From an uncultured Clostridia bacterium (GTDB taxonomy: Bacteria; Bacillota; Clostridia; TANB77; CAG-508), in NCBI GenBank assembly GCA_947628885.1, contig CANRBO010000041.1, positions 1 through 9,537 on the forward strand: 9,537 nucleotides of DNA, read 5' to 3'. The notes below the pieces were generated by a model, which did not search any database, was not told where the DNA came from, and saw nothing but the letters and a program-made list of their open reading frames with translations. The translations under genes were made by a program, and so were the position numbers. This document shows positions 1 through 5,231 of this stretch, one piece after another; the stretch's first letter is position 1; every line of letters begins with the position of its first letter.

Positions 1-33
1 TAGAAAAACTAATATGTTCGCTTTTTTTATATA

Positions 34-300
34 CTATTTTCTTAGTCCTAATTTTGCAACTATATCTCTATATCTTTGAATATCTTTCTTAGATAAGTAG
101 TTTAAAAGATTTTTTCTGTTTCCAACCATTTTGTATAATCCTCTTCTTGAGTGATTATCATTTGGGTTATTTTTTAAATGTTCTGTTAATTCTGTAATTC
201 TTTCTGTTAGAAGAGCTACTTGAACTTCTGGAGAACCAGTATCTTTTTCATCTCTTCTATAGGTTTTGATGATTTCTTCTTTCTTTTCCTTAGTCATCAT
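34..300 (-). CDS. rpsO: 30S ribosomal protein S15
   Basis: Small-subunit ribosomal protein that binds the central domain of 16S rRNA early in 30S assembly. The 88 residues match the family's usual length of about 88-89. The recognisable S15 pattern runs through DTGSPEVQVALLTERI (about residues 20-35), then NDNHSRRGL (about 47-55) and the NRKNLLNYL / RYRDIVAKLGLRK tail. The start is one of two adjacent ATG codons. AAGGAGG at 311-317 lies 10 bases before the first of them (ATG at 300), so that one is preferred. The gene has its own promoter and a long structured leader, and is separated from the upstream orphan gene by an intrinsic terminator. In many Firmicutes pnp follows rpsO, but the window ends too soon to see it. 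Identity is certain. Confidence 0.98.
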   Translation of the reverse strand: MMTKEKKEEIIKTYRRDEKDTGSPEVQVALLTERITELTEHLKNNPNDNHSRRGLYKMVGNRKNLLNYLSKKDIQRYRDIVAKLGLRK

Positions 301-345
301 AGCATTTACACCTCCTTGTTTTAATTTACCAAGATATTGTTAAAT

Positions 346-403
346 CTTAGTTTACCTTTAGCTGAGCTCTAGTGGTGTTTTGACCTAAAACTAAGCAAAA
401 GGT
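346..403 (-). promoter_or_regulatory. Structured rpsO leader, candidate S15 autoregulatory element
   Basis: The leader between the predicted transcription start (about 408) and the ribosome binding site contains two perfectly complementary pairs. One is 388-395 with 346-353 (CTTAGTTT/AAACTAAG as RNA-sense DNA). The other is 398-403 with 354-359 (ACCTTT/AAAGGT). The pairs are interleaved: each helix has one arm inside the other. They would therefore form either a pseudoknot or two mutually exclusive folds. The enclosed loop has a short GGT/ACC pair and the palindrome GAGCTC (364-369). S15 is known to repress its own translation through leader RNA structures that differ between bacterial groups. 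Assigning that role here is inference from position and structure. Confidence 0.5.
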
Positions 404-414
404 TTACGTTATAT

Positions 415-443
415 ATATTATCATAAATTATAAAAAAAAGCAA
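415..443 (-). promoter_or_regulatory. Predicted promoter of rpsO
   Basis: On the minus strand, TTGCTT (438-443) is followed after 17 bases by TAATAT (415-420), which is preceded by TGA, an extended -10 pattern. It lies 115 bases before the start codon, leaving room for the structured leader. The -35 box overlaps the arm of the terminator hairpin of the upstream gene. Confidence 0.55.
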
Positions 444-469
444 TATTTTTAATGAAAAAATATTGCTTT
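432..469 (-). terminator. Intrinsic terminator after the orphan gene
   Basis: A 14-base-pair AT-rich stem (437-450 with 456-469) has a five-base loop. On the minus strand it is followed by a run of five T residues (432-436). It sits about 50 bases downstream of the 268-residue gene and just before the rpsO promoter, so it would end transcription of that gene. The stem is weak in GC but long and perfectly paired. Confidence 0.65.
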
Positions 470-482
470 AGTTTGTTGTTTA

Positions 483-498
483 GCCCCTCAGCAGGGGC
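483..498. repeat. Short GC-rich inverted repeat
   Basis: GCCCCT and AGGGGC form a six-base-pair stem with loop CAGC. It is strikingly GC-rich for this region and lies 19 bases past the stop codon of the GC-shifted gene. No T run follows on either strand, so it is not a typical intrinsic terminator by itself. It could protect the 3' end of the mRNA or be a leftover of the DNA that arrived with the gene. Confidence 0.5.
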
Positions 499-516
499 AC
501 AGGACAAATAAAAAAA

Positions 517-1323
517 TTAATCTTCGTCATCTTCTTCGCCTTTTGTAATTGCACAAAAAGCGATTGAATCCATGTTAGACTGATCTGGGTCATCAACCAC
601 CTCAGCCTTGGCTATCGGATTAAATTCGCCTCCTTCAAACCAATAACCACCTAATTCAAGATAACACTGCTTTTCGTCATCCCAGCAAATCATCCGGACA
701 TTGCCGAAGCCGTTGTATACGCCAAGAATTTCTCTTTCTCCAGTATATTCCAGCTTTCTACTGGCATTTTGATTATCTCCATAATTTCCAATACCACTCG
801 AATCAATGGTTATTTCGTCAATGGACAATCCTCTTGAACCAAGAAACGCAAAATATAAAAATACTTGCTTTTTTGTGGCTACTTGAGAATTTCTTTCAGG
901 TGCAAATTTTTCATATGCACTTTCCCACTGATTTGCAGATAACCCAACAAATTCAGGATTTCCCGGCTTAAACTGGATTTCTTCCGTGTCATCATCAAGT
1001 TCAGGTTCTTTTCTTCCTGGATCAACGATGTTAATCCAAAATGGCTCAAGACTTCCTTCATGGAATTCTCTTATGGCCTTCCTTGCACTTTGCAAGAAAT
1101 CTCTCTCTGTCTTGTTCTTAATGTATCCTTTTTTCTGCTGGTTTACCCACTTTTCTGCCTCCGACACTTCATCCTCACCAATATATAAGAAGTAGTCAAA
1201 CTTCTTATCGTCAACTTTTGTGCTCATTATTGTAAGCACGCCGTCCTTTAAAAAGCACCGAAATGCAGTGCCTTTTCCTGCCACCAAATTAATTTTTTGA
1301 AACTTTCGTCCTCTTTGCTCCAT
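517..1323 (-). CDS. Hypothetical protein of unknown family, probably acquired
   Basis: A 268-residue protein that I do not recognise. It looks soluble: no signal peptide or membrane segment. It is acidic, with DDDTEE near 110-115 and a terminal GEEDDED. The N-terminal region (about 1-60) reads like a small beta-rich segment (GTAFRCFLKDGVLTIMSTK), followed by a charged helical stretch (50-90). The second half has aromatic and glycine-rich segments (WFEGGEFNP, 228-236) and four cysteines (23, 213, 220, 257) that form no metal-binding pattern. The start is well supported: AAAGGGG (1331-1337) lies seven bases before the ATG. Base composition differs from neighbours: 601-660 has 26 G+C in 60, against 15 in 60 for a tyrS stretch. 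This suggests horizontal transfer. It has its own promoter and terminator, so it forms a single-gene unit divergent from a Cro/CI-type regulator. No function is proposed. Confidence 0.85.
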   Translation of the reverse strand: MEQRGRKFQKINLVAGKGTAFRCFLKDGVLTIMSTKVDDKKFDYFLYIGEDEVSEAEKWVNQQKKGYIKNKTERDFLQSARKAIREFHEGSLEPFWINIVDPGRKEPELDDDTEEIQFKPGNPEFVGLSANQWESAYEKFAPERNSQVATKKQVFLYFAFLGSRGLSIDEITIDSSGIGNYGDNQNASRKLEYTGEREILGVYNGFGNVRMICWDDEKQCYLELGGYWFEGGEFNPIAKAEVVDDPDQSNMDSIAFCAITKGEEDDED

Positions 1324-1403
1324 TTTAATTCCCCTTTCTTATGTCTTTTTTTGTTAGTACTAATGGAACTTTTCAAAATCATGCCCAAAAGCATGCATCA
1401 TTA

Positions 1404-1432
1404 ATAATACCATATTTTTCGGATTTTTGCAA
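1404..1432 (-). promoter_or_regulatory. Predicted promoter of the orphan gene
   Basis: On the minus strand, TTGCAA (1427-1432) and TATTAT (1404-1409) are separated by exactly 17 bases. The leader is about 75 bases. Near the expected start site lies a small inverted repeat, CATGC/GCATG (1380-1384 with 1391-1395). Further down the leader is the perfect palindrome TTAGTACTAA (1354-1363). Either could be an operator or an RNA hairpin; neither is identified. Confidence 0.5.
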
Positions 1433-1683
1433 CTTTGTTTTTCTTTTTTAATTTGCTTTAAATTTAAAATAAATTTCATTTTAATTATAATAATGGTATT
1501 TACTTTTATAATTAAGCTGTTTTTAATTTTCCCGAGATTATTTTACAATATTTTGATTTTTTTATTTTTTCAAAATATTTCAACATCTCTTACAAATTGC
1601 ATTTACATGACCTTTCAAAATATTTAAAATATTTAAATTATTTAAATTATATTTAATTTTTTTTTACAAATTTATAAATATTT

Positions 1684-1693
1684 GGAAATTTCC
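1684..1693. promoter_or_regulatory. Palindrome upstream of the regulator, candidate operator
   Basis: GGAAATTTCC is a perfect 10-base palindrome inside TTGGAAATTTCCCAA. It lies just upstream of where the -35 box of the regulator's promoter would be. Small Cro/CI-type proteins often bind dyads in their own promoters, so autoregulation is plausible. The site is short and the region AT-rich, so confidence is low. Confidence 0.3.
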
Positions 1694-1714
1694 CAATAAA
1701 AACCATATTTATTT

Positions 1715-1723
1715 TGTTATACT
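1715..1723 (+). promoter_or_regulatory. Predicted extended -10 promoter of the regulator
   Basis: TGTTATACT combines the extended -10 TG with TATACT (1718-1723), 28 bases before the ATG. No good -35 box is found at the usual distance (about 1695-1700), which is acceptable for an extended -10 promoter. The predicted start is near 1730, giving a short leader. Confidence 0.5.
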
Positions 1724-1750
1724 TGCATTAGACTGTGTAGGAGGAATAAA

Positions 1751-2020
1751 ATGGTATTATCTGAAGCTATAATTCGTAGAATAGATGAATTAATGAAAAA
1801 AAATAATTTAACTGTATACAAACTTTCATATAGAGCTGGAATTTCTAACTCTATTATAAGTGATTGCAAAAGAGGAAAAGTAAAAGAACCAACAATTAGT
1901 TCTATTATTCATATTTGTGAAGGTTTAGGTATAGAACTTAAAGATTTCTTTAATTCTCCATATTTCAAGGATGTTGAAGCAATTGACAGATTTGAAAAAA
2001 GAGAAAGCAAAATAAGTTAA
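1751..2020 (+). CDS. Small Cro/CI (XRE)-family DNA-binding regulator
   Basis: An 89-residue protein that is essentially one helix-turn-helix domain of the HTH_3 type. Helix 1 is around AIIRRIDELMKKNN. The pair LTVYKLSYRAGIS and NSIISDCKRGKVKEP (about 20-48) gives the helix-turn-helix with its recognition helix. The closing helices are TISSIIHICEGLGIELKDFF (about 48-67). A short charged tail of about 20 residues follows. There is no sensor or peptidase domain. AGGAGG (1739-1744) fixes the start. It stands alone, divergent from the orphan gene and convergent with tyrS. It may control itself or the orphan gene, but the sequence does not prove a target. Stand-alone regulators of this sort occur in phage remnants, toxin-antitoxin systems and ordinary chromosomal loci. 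Confidence 0.93.
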   Translation: MVLSEAIIRRIDELMKKNNLTVYKLSYRAGISNSIISDCKRGKVKEPTISSIIHICEGLGIELKDFFNSPYFKDVEAIDRFEKRESKIS

Positions 2021-2065
2021 AGTAAATTAAGCAAACATAATAATCTATAAAAAAGAATAAGCTAT

Positions 2066-2097
2066 AAAAAAGATTTGAGCTAAATCAAATCTTTTTT
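2066..2097. terminator. Bidirectional intrinsic terminator
   Basis: A perfect 13-base-pair stem (2066-2078 with 2085-2097) has loop GCTAAA. The outer arms are six A and six T, so either strand ends in a U run. It lies 45 bases after the regulator and, on the other strand, downstream of tyrS, so it can serve both convergent genes. Confidence 0.88.
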
Positions 2098-2223
2098 ATC
2101 ATTTTGTTCTTTTTAGTTTATGTTTTGTTGTAATTTTTAATTGCTATTTTTTAGCATGTTTGCAATTTTATTGTAACCTTTATTATATTACAATTTTCGT
2201 TTTGAATTATTGTTTTCATTAAT

Positions 2224-3432
2224 TTAGTTGATTAATAATTTGCAATATCTTTTCTTGCCTTTCTTCAATATTGCCTCATCTCCAAAATCAGATTTTGTAA
2301 TAATAAGGTTCACATCACTTACTTTTTTATCATTTATTGTTATTCCGCCTTGTGCAATTAAAGTTCTAGCTTGACCTTTTGAAGGTGCAAAATTAGCTGC
2401 AATTATTGCATCTAAAATACTTGTTTTATCTGCTATTTCAACTTTTGGCATATTTTCTGTATTGCCATTTCCACTGAATAAAGCATCTGCTGCTTCTTCC
2501 GCTTTTTTAGCTTCTTCTTCCCCATGTACTAACTTTGTAATTTCATAAGCAGCTACCTTTTTAGCTTTGTTTATTTCTTCGCCTTCTACATTTGTTAATT
2601 TATTTATTTCATCCATTGAAAGATATGTTAACATACATAGGACTTTTTTCACATCCTTGTCATCAACATTTCTCCAATATTGGTAGAATTCATAAGGTGA
2701 TGTCTTATCTTTATCTAGCCATAAAGCACCTTTTTCTGTTTTTCCCATTTTCTTTCCTTCTTTTGTAGTAAGAAGTTTAAATGTGAATGCAAAAGAATCT
2801 TCATGTCCAAATTTTCTAATTAAATTTACTCCACCAATTATATTTGACCATTGGTCATTTCCACCAATTTGTAATTTGCAACCATACTTGTTATATAATG
2901 TTAGGAAATCATAAGATTGCATTAACATATATCCCATTTCAAAGAACGTAAGTCCAGTCTCTAGTCTCGCTTTGTAGCACTCTGCAGCCAACATTTTGCT
3001 GATAGTAAACTGAGAGCCAATCTCTCTCATAAAATCAACAAATTTCAAATCATTAATCCAATCCGCATTATTAACTATAATTGCTCCATTATCGCCTTCA
3101 AAATTAACAAATTTGCTTATTTGCTCTTTAATACATTTAACATTATGATTGATTTCATCTTTAGATAGCATTTTTCTCATTTCAGTTTTTCCAGTAGGAT
3201 CTCCAATATTAGCAGTGCCACCGCCCATTAATATAATTGGCTTGTGGCCTGCTTTTTGCATATATGATGCTACCATTAATGATACAAAATGTCCAACATG
3301 AAGGCTATTTGCTGTTGGGTCTATCCCAACATAGAAAGGAACTTTTTCCGTTTCTAACATTTTTCTCAAATCATCTTCATATATGGTTTGTTCAATATAA
3401 TCTCTTTCTCTTAATGTATCTAAAATATTCAT
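2224..3432 (-). CDS. tyrS: Tyrosyl-tRNA synthetase
   Basis: Class I aminoacyl-tRNA synthetase that activates tyrosine with ATP and loads it on tRNA-Tyr. With the ATG at 3432 the protein has 402 residues, usual for bacterial TyrS. Visible landmarks are FYVGIDPT (33-40), the HIGH motif as HVGH (45-48), the tyrosine-site helix GYMLMQSYDFL (167-177), QIGGNDQW (188-195), the KMSKS loop as KMGKT (228-232) and a C-terminal S4-like RNA-binding domain (about 345-402). An in-frame TTG at 3453 would add seven residues. That start has no ribosome binding site and lies four bases from the preceding stop, whereas MNILDTLRERDYI is the usual N-terminus. The gene follows rubrerythrin after 25 bases and seems to share its transcript. 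No T-box leader is seen, although many Firmicutes tyrS genes have one. Confidence 0.97.
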   Translation of the reverse strand: MNILDTLRERDYIEQTIYEDDLRKMLETEKVPFYVGIDPTANSLHVGHFVSLMVASYMQKAGHKPIILMGGGTANIGDPTGKTEMRKMLSKDEINHNVKCIKEQISKFVNFEGDNGAIIVNNADWINDLKFVDFMREIGSQFTISKMLAAECYKARLETGLTFFEMGYMLMQSYDFLTLYNKYGCKLQIGGNDQWSNIIGGVNLIRKFGHEDSFAFTFKLLTTKEGKKMGKTEKGALWLDKDKTSPYEFYQYWRNVDDKDVKKVLCMLTYLSMDEINKLTNVEGEEINKAKKVAAYEITKLVHGEEEAKKAEEAADALFSGNGNTENMPKVEIADKTSILDAIIAANFAPSKGQARTLIAQGGITINDKKVSDVNLIITKSDFGDEAILKKGKKRYCKLLIN

Positions 3433-3443
3433 AATCTGTATAA

Positions 3444-3451
3444 CCTTTTCC
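3444..3451 (-). promoter_or_regulatory. Ribosome binding site deciding the tyrS start
   Basis: GGAAAAGG lies 11 bases before the ATG at 3432. It is imperfect but is the only purine-rich site nearby. It overlaps the alternative TTG codon (3451-3453), which argues against that codon being the start. Confidence 0.5.
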
Positions 3452-3457
3452 AATATT

Positions 3458-3997
3458 TTAATAATTTTCTGCTTTTACTTCAAAGAAAGCTTGTGGATGA
3501 TTGCATACTGGGCATACTCCAGGAGCTTCTTTTCCTATTACAATATGTCCGCAGTTTCTGCATTTCCAAATCTTTTCTCCATCTTTGCTAAATACTAATC
3601 CGTTTTGTACATTTTCTAATAATTTTAAATATCTAGCTTCATGCTCTTTTTCAATTTGTCCAACTGCTTCAAATAAATATGCAATTTTATCAAAACCTTC
3701 TTCTTTTGCTTCTTTTGCCATTCTATCATACATATCTGTCCACTCAAAATTTTCTCCTGCTGCTGCAGCTTTTAAATTTTCCTCTGTTGAAGATATGTCG
3801 CCACCATTTAATAATTTGAACCATAATTTTGCATGTTCCTTTTCATTGTCAGCTGTTTCTAAAAATAGTGCAGCTATTTGCTCATATCCTTCCTTTTTTG
3901 CTTTGCTTGCAAAATATGTATATTTATTTCTTGCTTGTGATTCTCCCGCAAATGCTTCCATTAAATTTTTTTCTGTTTTTGATCCTTTTAATTCCAT
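3458..3997 (-). CDS. rbr: Rubrerythrin
   Basis: Non-haem iron peroxidase of anaerobes that reduces hydrogen peroxide in the cytoplasm, taking electrons from rubredoxin or NADH-linked donors. The 179 residues match the classical two-domain form. The N-terminal four-helix ferritin-like domain (about 1-135) carries GES (E19) and two ExxH motifs, E52-H55 and E116-H119, that bind the di-iron centre. The C-terminal rubredoxin-like domain (about 140-179) binds one iron through C146, C149, C162 and C165. All ligands I can identify are present. AAGGAGG (4006-4012) lies eight bases before the ATG. It is the first gene of a likely rbr-tyrS unit with a consensus promoter and a candidate operator at the start site. 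In some clostridia rubrerythrins are controlled by PerR; the palindrome here does not resemble the usual PerR box. Confidence 0.97.
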   Translation of the reverse strand: MELKGSKTEKNLMEAFAGESQARNKYTYFASKAKKEGYEQIAALFLETADNEKEHAKLWFKLLNGGDISSTEENLKAAAAGENFEWTDMYDRMAKEAKEEGFDKIAYLFEAVGQIEKEHEARYLKLLENVQNGLVFSKDGEKIWKCRNCGHIVIGKEAPGVCPVCNHPQAFFEVKAENY

Positions 3998-4080
3998 TAT
4001 AATTTCCTCCTTAATTTTTATTTCAAATTTATTAACTTATTAATTTATGGCTCATATTTCATAAGCTCATAAATCTAATA

Positions 4081-4096
4081 GGCAAATATATTTGCC
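4081..4096. promoter_or_regulatory. Perfect palindrome at the rbr transcription start, candidate operator
   Basis: GGCAAATATATTTGCC is a perfect 16-base palindrome starting five bases after the -10 box, so it covers about +1 to +16. This is a classic repressor position. The nine-base half GGCAAATAT recurs at 4142-4150, about 12 bases upstream of the -35 box. As RNA it would also fold into a hairpin at the 5' end. The cognate regulator is unknown. Confidence 0.55.
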
Positions 4097-4101
4097 ACTA
4101 C

Positions 4102-4130
4102 ATTATATTTCAGATTAACATTTTTGTCAA
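4102..4130 (-). promoter_or_regulatory. Consensus promoter of rbr-tyrS
   Basis: On the minus strand, TTGACA (4125-4130) and TATAAT (4102-4107) are both perfect vegetative sigma-factor boxes with a 17-base spacer. This is the strongest promoter in the window. It implies high expression, presumably held in check by a regulator. The leader is about 100 bases. It contains the direct repeat GCTCATA (4050-4056 and 4065-4071) and the inverted pair ATTTATG/CATAAAT (4043-4049 and 4068-4074). Confidence 0.85.
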
Positions 4131-4156
4131 CTGCAAATTTAGGCAAATATAAATAC

Positions 4157-4711
4157 CTAGACATCAAAAAAATAAGTCGCTTCTAAGTCTGCCTCATGTG
4201 TAAGAAGCGCAAGCGGATATTTTTTATACGCTAAACCTATCGTTGCATATAATTCTTTTGGCTCCGTATAACCCATGTGCCAACGAATTGCATATTTTTC
4301 TTCGTTTGTCAATTTTATGTATTCTGAGATCATCATTACAGATTTTTCTCCATGCCCATATGGAATTGTATCGTCTACTGCATAATATGGAACCTTTTCC
4401 CATACGCCTAAGCTATTTTTTGCATTTCTATAATCTACTTTATAAAAATTAGTTTTGCAAATATCATGCAATAGTGCAATTATCCTTATTGATTCTTCAG
4501 GTACATTGATTGGAATTACTGCAGTTTCAACTTTTTTCCTAAGTATTTCATATACCTTCAAACTATGTTCCAATAATCCTCCTTCTTTACTTCCATGAAA
4601 TCTTGTGCTTGCAGGTGCTTTATAAAAATCTGATTTTTCTAAAAAATCCAACAAATTATCAATTCCTTCTCTGTTTGTTTCTTTTAATAATTTAATAAAT
4701 TCTTCCTTCAT
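4157..4711 (-). CDS. HD-domain metal-dependent phosphohydrolase-like protein
   Basis: A 184-residue soluble protein made almost entirely of an HD domain, a fold that binds metals and usually cleaves phosphoester bonds of nucleotides, nucleic acids or cyclic dinucleotides. Likely metal ligands are H49 in GGLLEHSLKV, the H82-D83 doublet in ALLHDICK, H120 in PYGHGEKSV, H145 in IRWHMG and D175 in LLTHEADLEA. The arrangement recalls the HD part of YhaM-type 3'-5' exoribonucleases, but the nucleic-acid-binding OB domain of YhaM is missing. The substrate is unknown. GAAAGGA (4724-4730) lies 12 bases before the ATG, and a good promoter precedes it. No terminator is seen between its stop and the rbr promoter, so some readthrough into rbr is possible. 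Confidence 0.85.
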   Translation of the reverse strand: MKEEFIKLLKETNREGIDNLLDFLEKSDFYKAPASTRFHGSKEGGLLEHSLKVYEILRKKVETAVIPINVPEESIRIIALLHDICKTNFYKVDYRNAKNSLGVWEKVPYYAVDDTIPYGHGEKSVMMISEYIKLTNEEKYAIRWHMGYTEPKELYATIGLAYKKYPLALLTHEADLEATYFFDV

Positions 4712-4738
4712 TTTAATTTCATTTCCTTTCTGCCTTGC

Positions 4739-4767
4739 ATTTTATCAAATTTTCTAATTTTTTTCAA
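4739..4767 (-). promoter_or_regulatory. Predicted promoter of the HD-domain gene
   Basis: On the minus strand, TTGAAA (4762-4767) and TAAAAT (4739-4744) are 17 bases apart, with TGA before the -10 box giving an extended -10. About 17 bases upstream of the -35 box lies AAATATATTTGC (4784-4795), the same 12 bases as the core of the rbr palindrome. Confidence 0.6.
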
Positions 4768-4792
4768 CAAAATTTACTAACTAAAATATATT

Positions 4793-4808
4793 TGCAATTA
4801 AAATTGCA
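4793..4808. repeat. Inverted repeat downstream of the yetF operon
   Basis: TGCAATT (4793-4799) and AATTGCA (4802-4808) form a seven-base-pair dyad 34 bases past the stop of the DUF4363-like gene. On the minus strand it is followed by an A/T stretch rather than a clean T run, so it is at best a weak terminator. It overlaps the 12-base motif shared with the rbr operator and may instead belong to the HD gene's control region. Confidence 0.35.
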
Positions 4809-4841
4809 TTTACCTTTTCAATTACTCATTTACAATTAACC

Positions 4842-5231
4842 CTAAAATATATTTTGCAAGTTAAAGGCTTGTTTTTCTTCTATATGCTCTAGTGTAGCCA
4901 TGCATGTTTCTATATGTGGTACACTTTCTTTTATCTCTCCCGCTTCTATATTTCCTTTTATTTCTCTTATTTCAGTAGTTACCTTTTCTAATTCATTATG
5001 TTCCAAATATATTGATAATCCTTGATCATTTTCTAACCATTGCTCATATATATTATCAATATTTTCATCATATTCTGACTGTTCTTTTGAATCTATTAAT
5101 ATGTCCTGTTTTATTGATTCCAACATATCAGTAATTTGTCCAATAATTTTTTTAGTATTATTTTGAGTTACTATACCTGCTATTATTATTACGATAACTA
5201 TAATTATTGTTATTATCAATTCTCTCTTCAT
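4842..5231 (-). CDS. DUF4363-like membrane-anchored protein
   Basis: A 129-residue protein with one very hydrophobic N-terminal segment (about 5-22, rich in Ile and Val), probably a membrane anchor. A polar, acidic, mostly helical region follows (about 25-125), with heptad-like spacing in LEKVTTEIREIKGNIEAGE. This matches what I recall of DUF4363 proteins, whose genes commonly follow a YetF/DUF421 gene in clostridia. Function is unknown. Its ATG overlaps the stop codon of the upstream gene by one base (TAATG), indicating translational coupling and a shared role, perhaps as an extracytoplasmic or membrane partner of the YetF protein. Confidence 0.75.
   Translation of the reverse strand: MKRELIITIIIVIVIIIAGIVTQNNTKKIIGQITDMLESIKQDILIDSKEQSEYDENIDNIYEQWLENDQGLSIYLEHNELEKVTTEIREIKGNIEAGEIKESVPHIETCMATLEHIEEKQAFNLQNIF

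Larger units (their letters stand above)
1324..1750. other. Very AT-rich divergent intergenic region
   Basis: This 427-base gap lies between the orphan gene and the Cro/CI-type regulator. It holds the predicted promoter and leader of the orphan gene (about 1324-1432), a low-complexity A/T tract (about 1435-1680) and the promoter and ribosome binding site of the regulator (about 1684-1750). The tract contains TTTCAAAATATTT twice (1568-1580 and 1613-1625, 45 bases apart) and runs of ATTTAAAT-like sequence (1618-1660). I see no RNA gene and no convincing protein gene in it. Confidence 0.6.

Noticed and set aside
1568..1625. Two copies of TTTCAAAATATTT as possible direct repeats of an insertion or CRISPR-like array
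   Set aside because: Just two copies of low-complexity sequence with no regular spacers and no mobile-element gene nearby.
1427..1627. Open reading frame of 66 codons on the plus strand rich in Phe and Ile
   Set aside because: It lies in a low-complexity A/T tract, has no ribosome binding site, and its composition is what T-rich DNA yields by chance.
2170..2194. Inverted repeat ATTGTAA/TTACAAT downstream of tyrS
   Set aside because: Only seven A/T-rich pairs with an 11-base loop. On the tyrS strand no U run follows, and the nearby 13-bp hairpin at 2066-2097 already explains termination.
3433..3453. TTG start adding seven residues to tyrosyl-tRNA synthetase
   Set aside because: There is no ribosome binding site before it, and the ATG at 3432 gives the family's usual N-terminus with a purine-rich site upstream.
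3501..4043. Long plus-strand reading frame (180 codons) across rubrerythrin
   Set aside because: It lies opposite the unmistakable rubrerythrin gene, whose metal ligands are intact, and its product resembles no protein.
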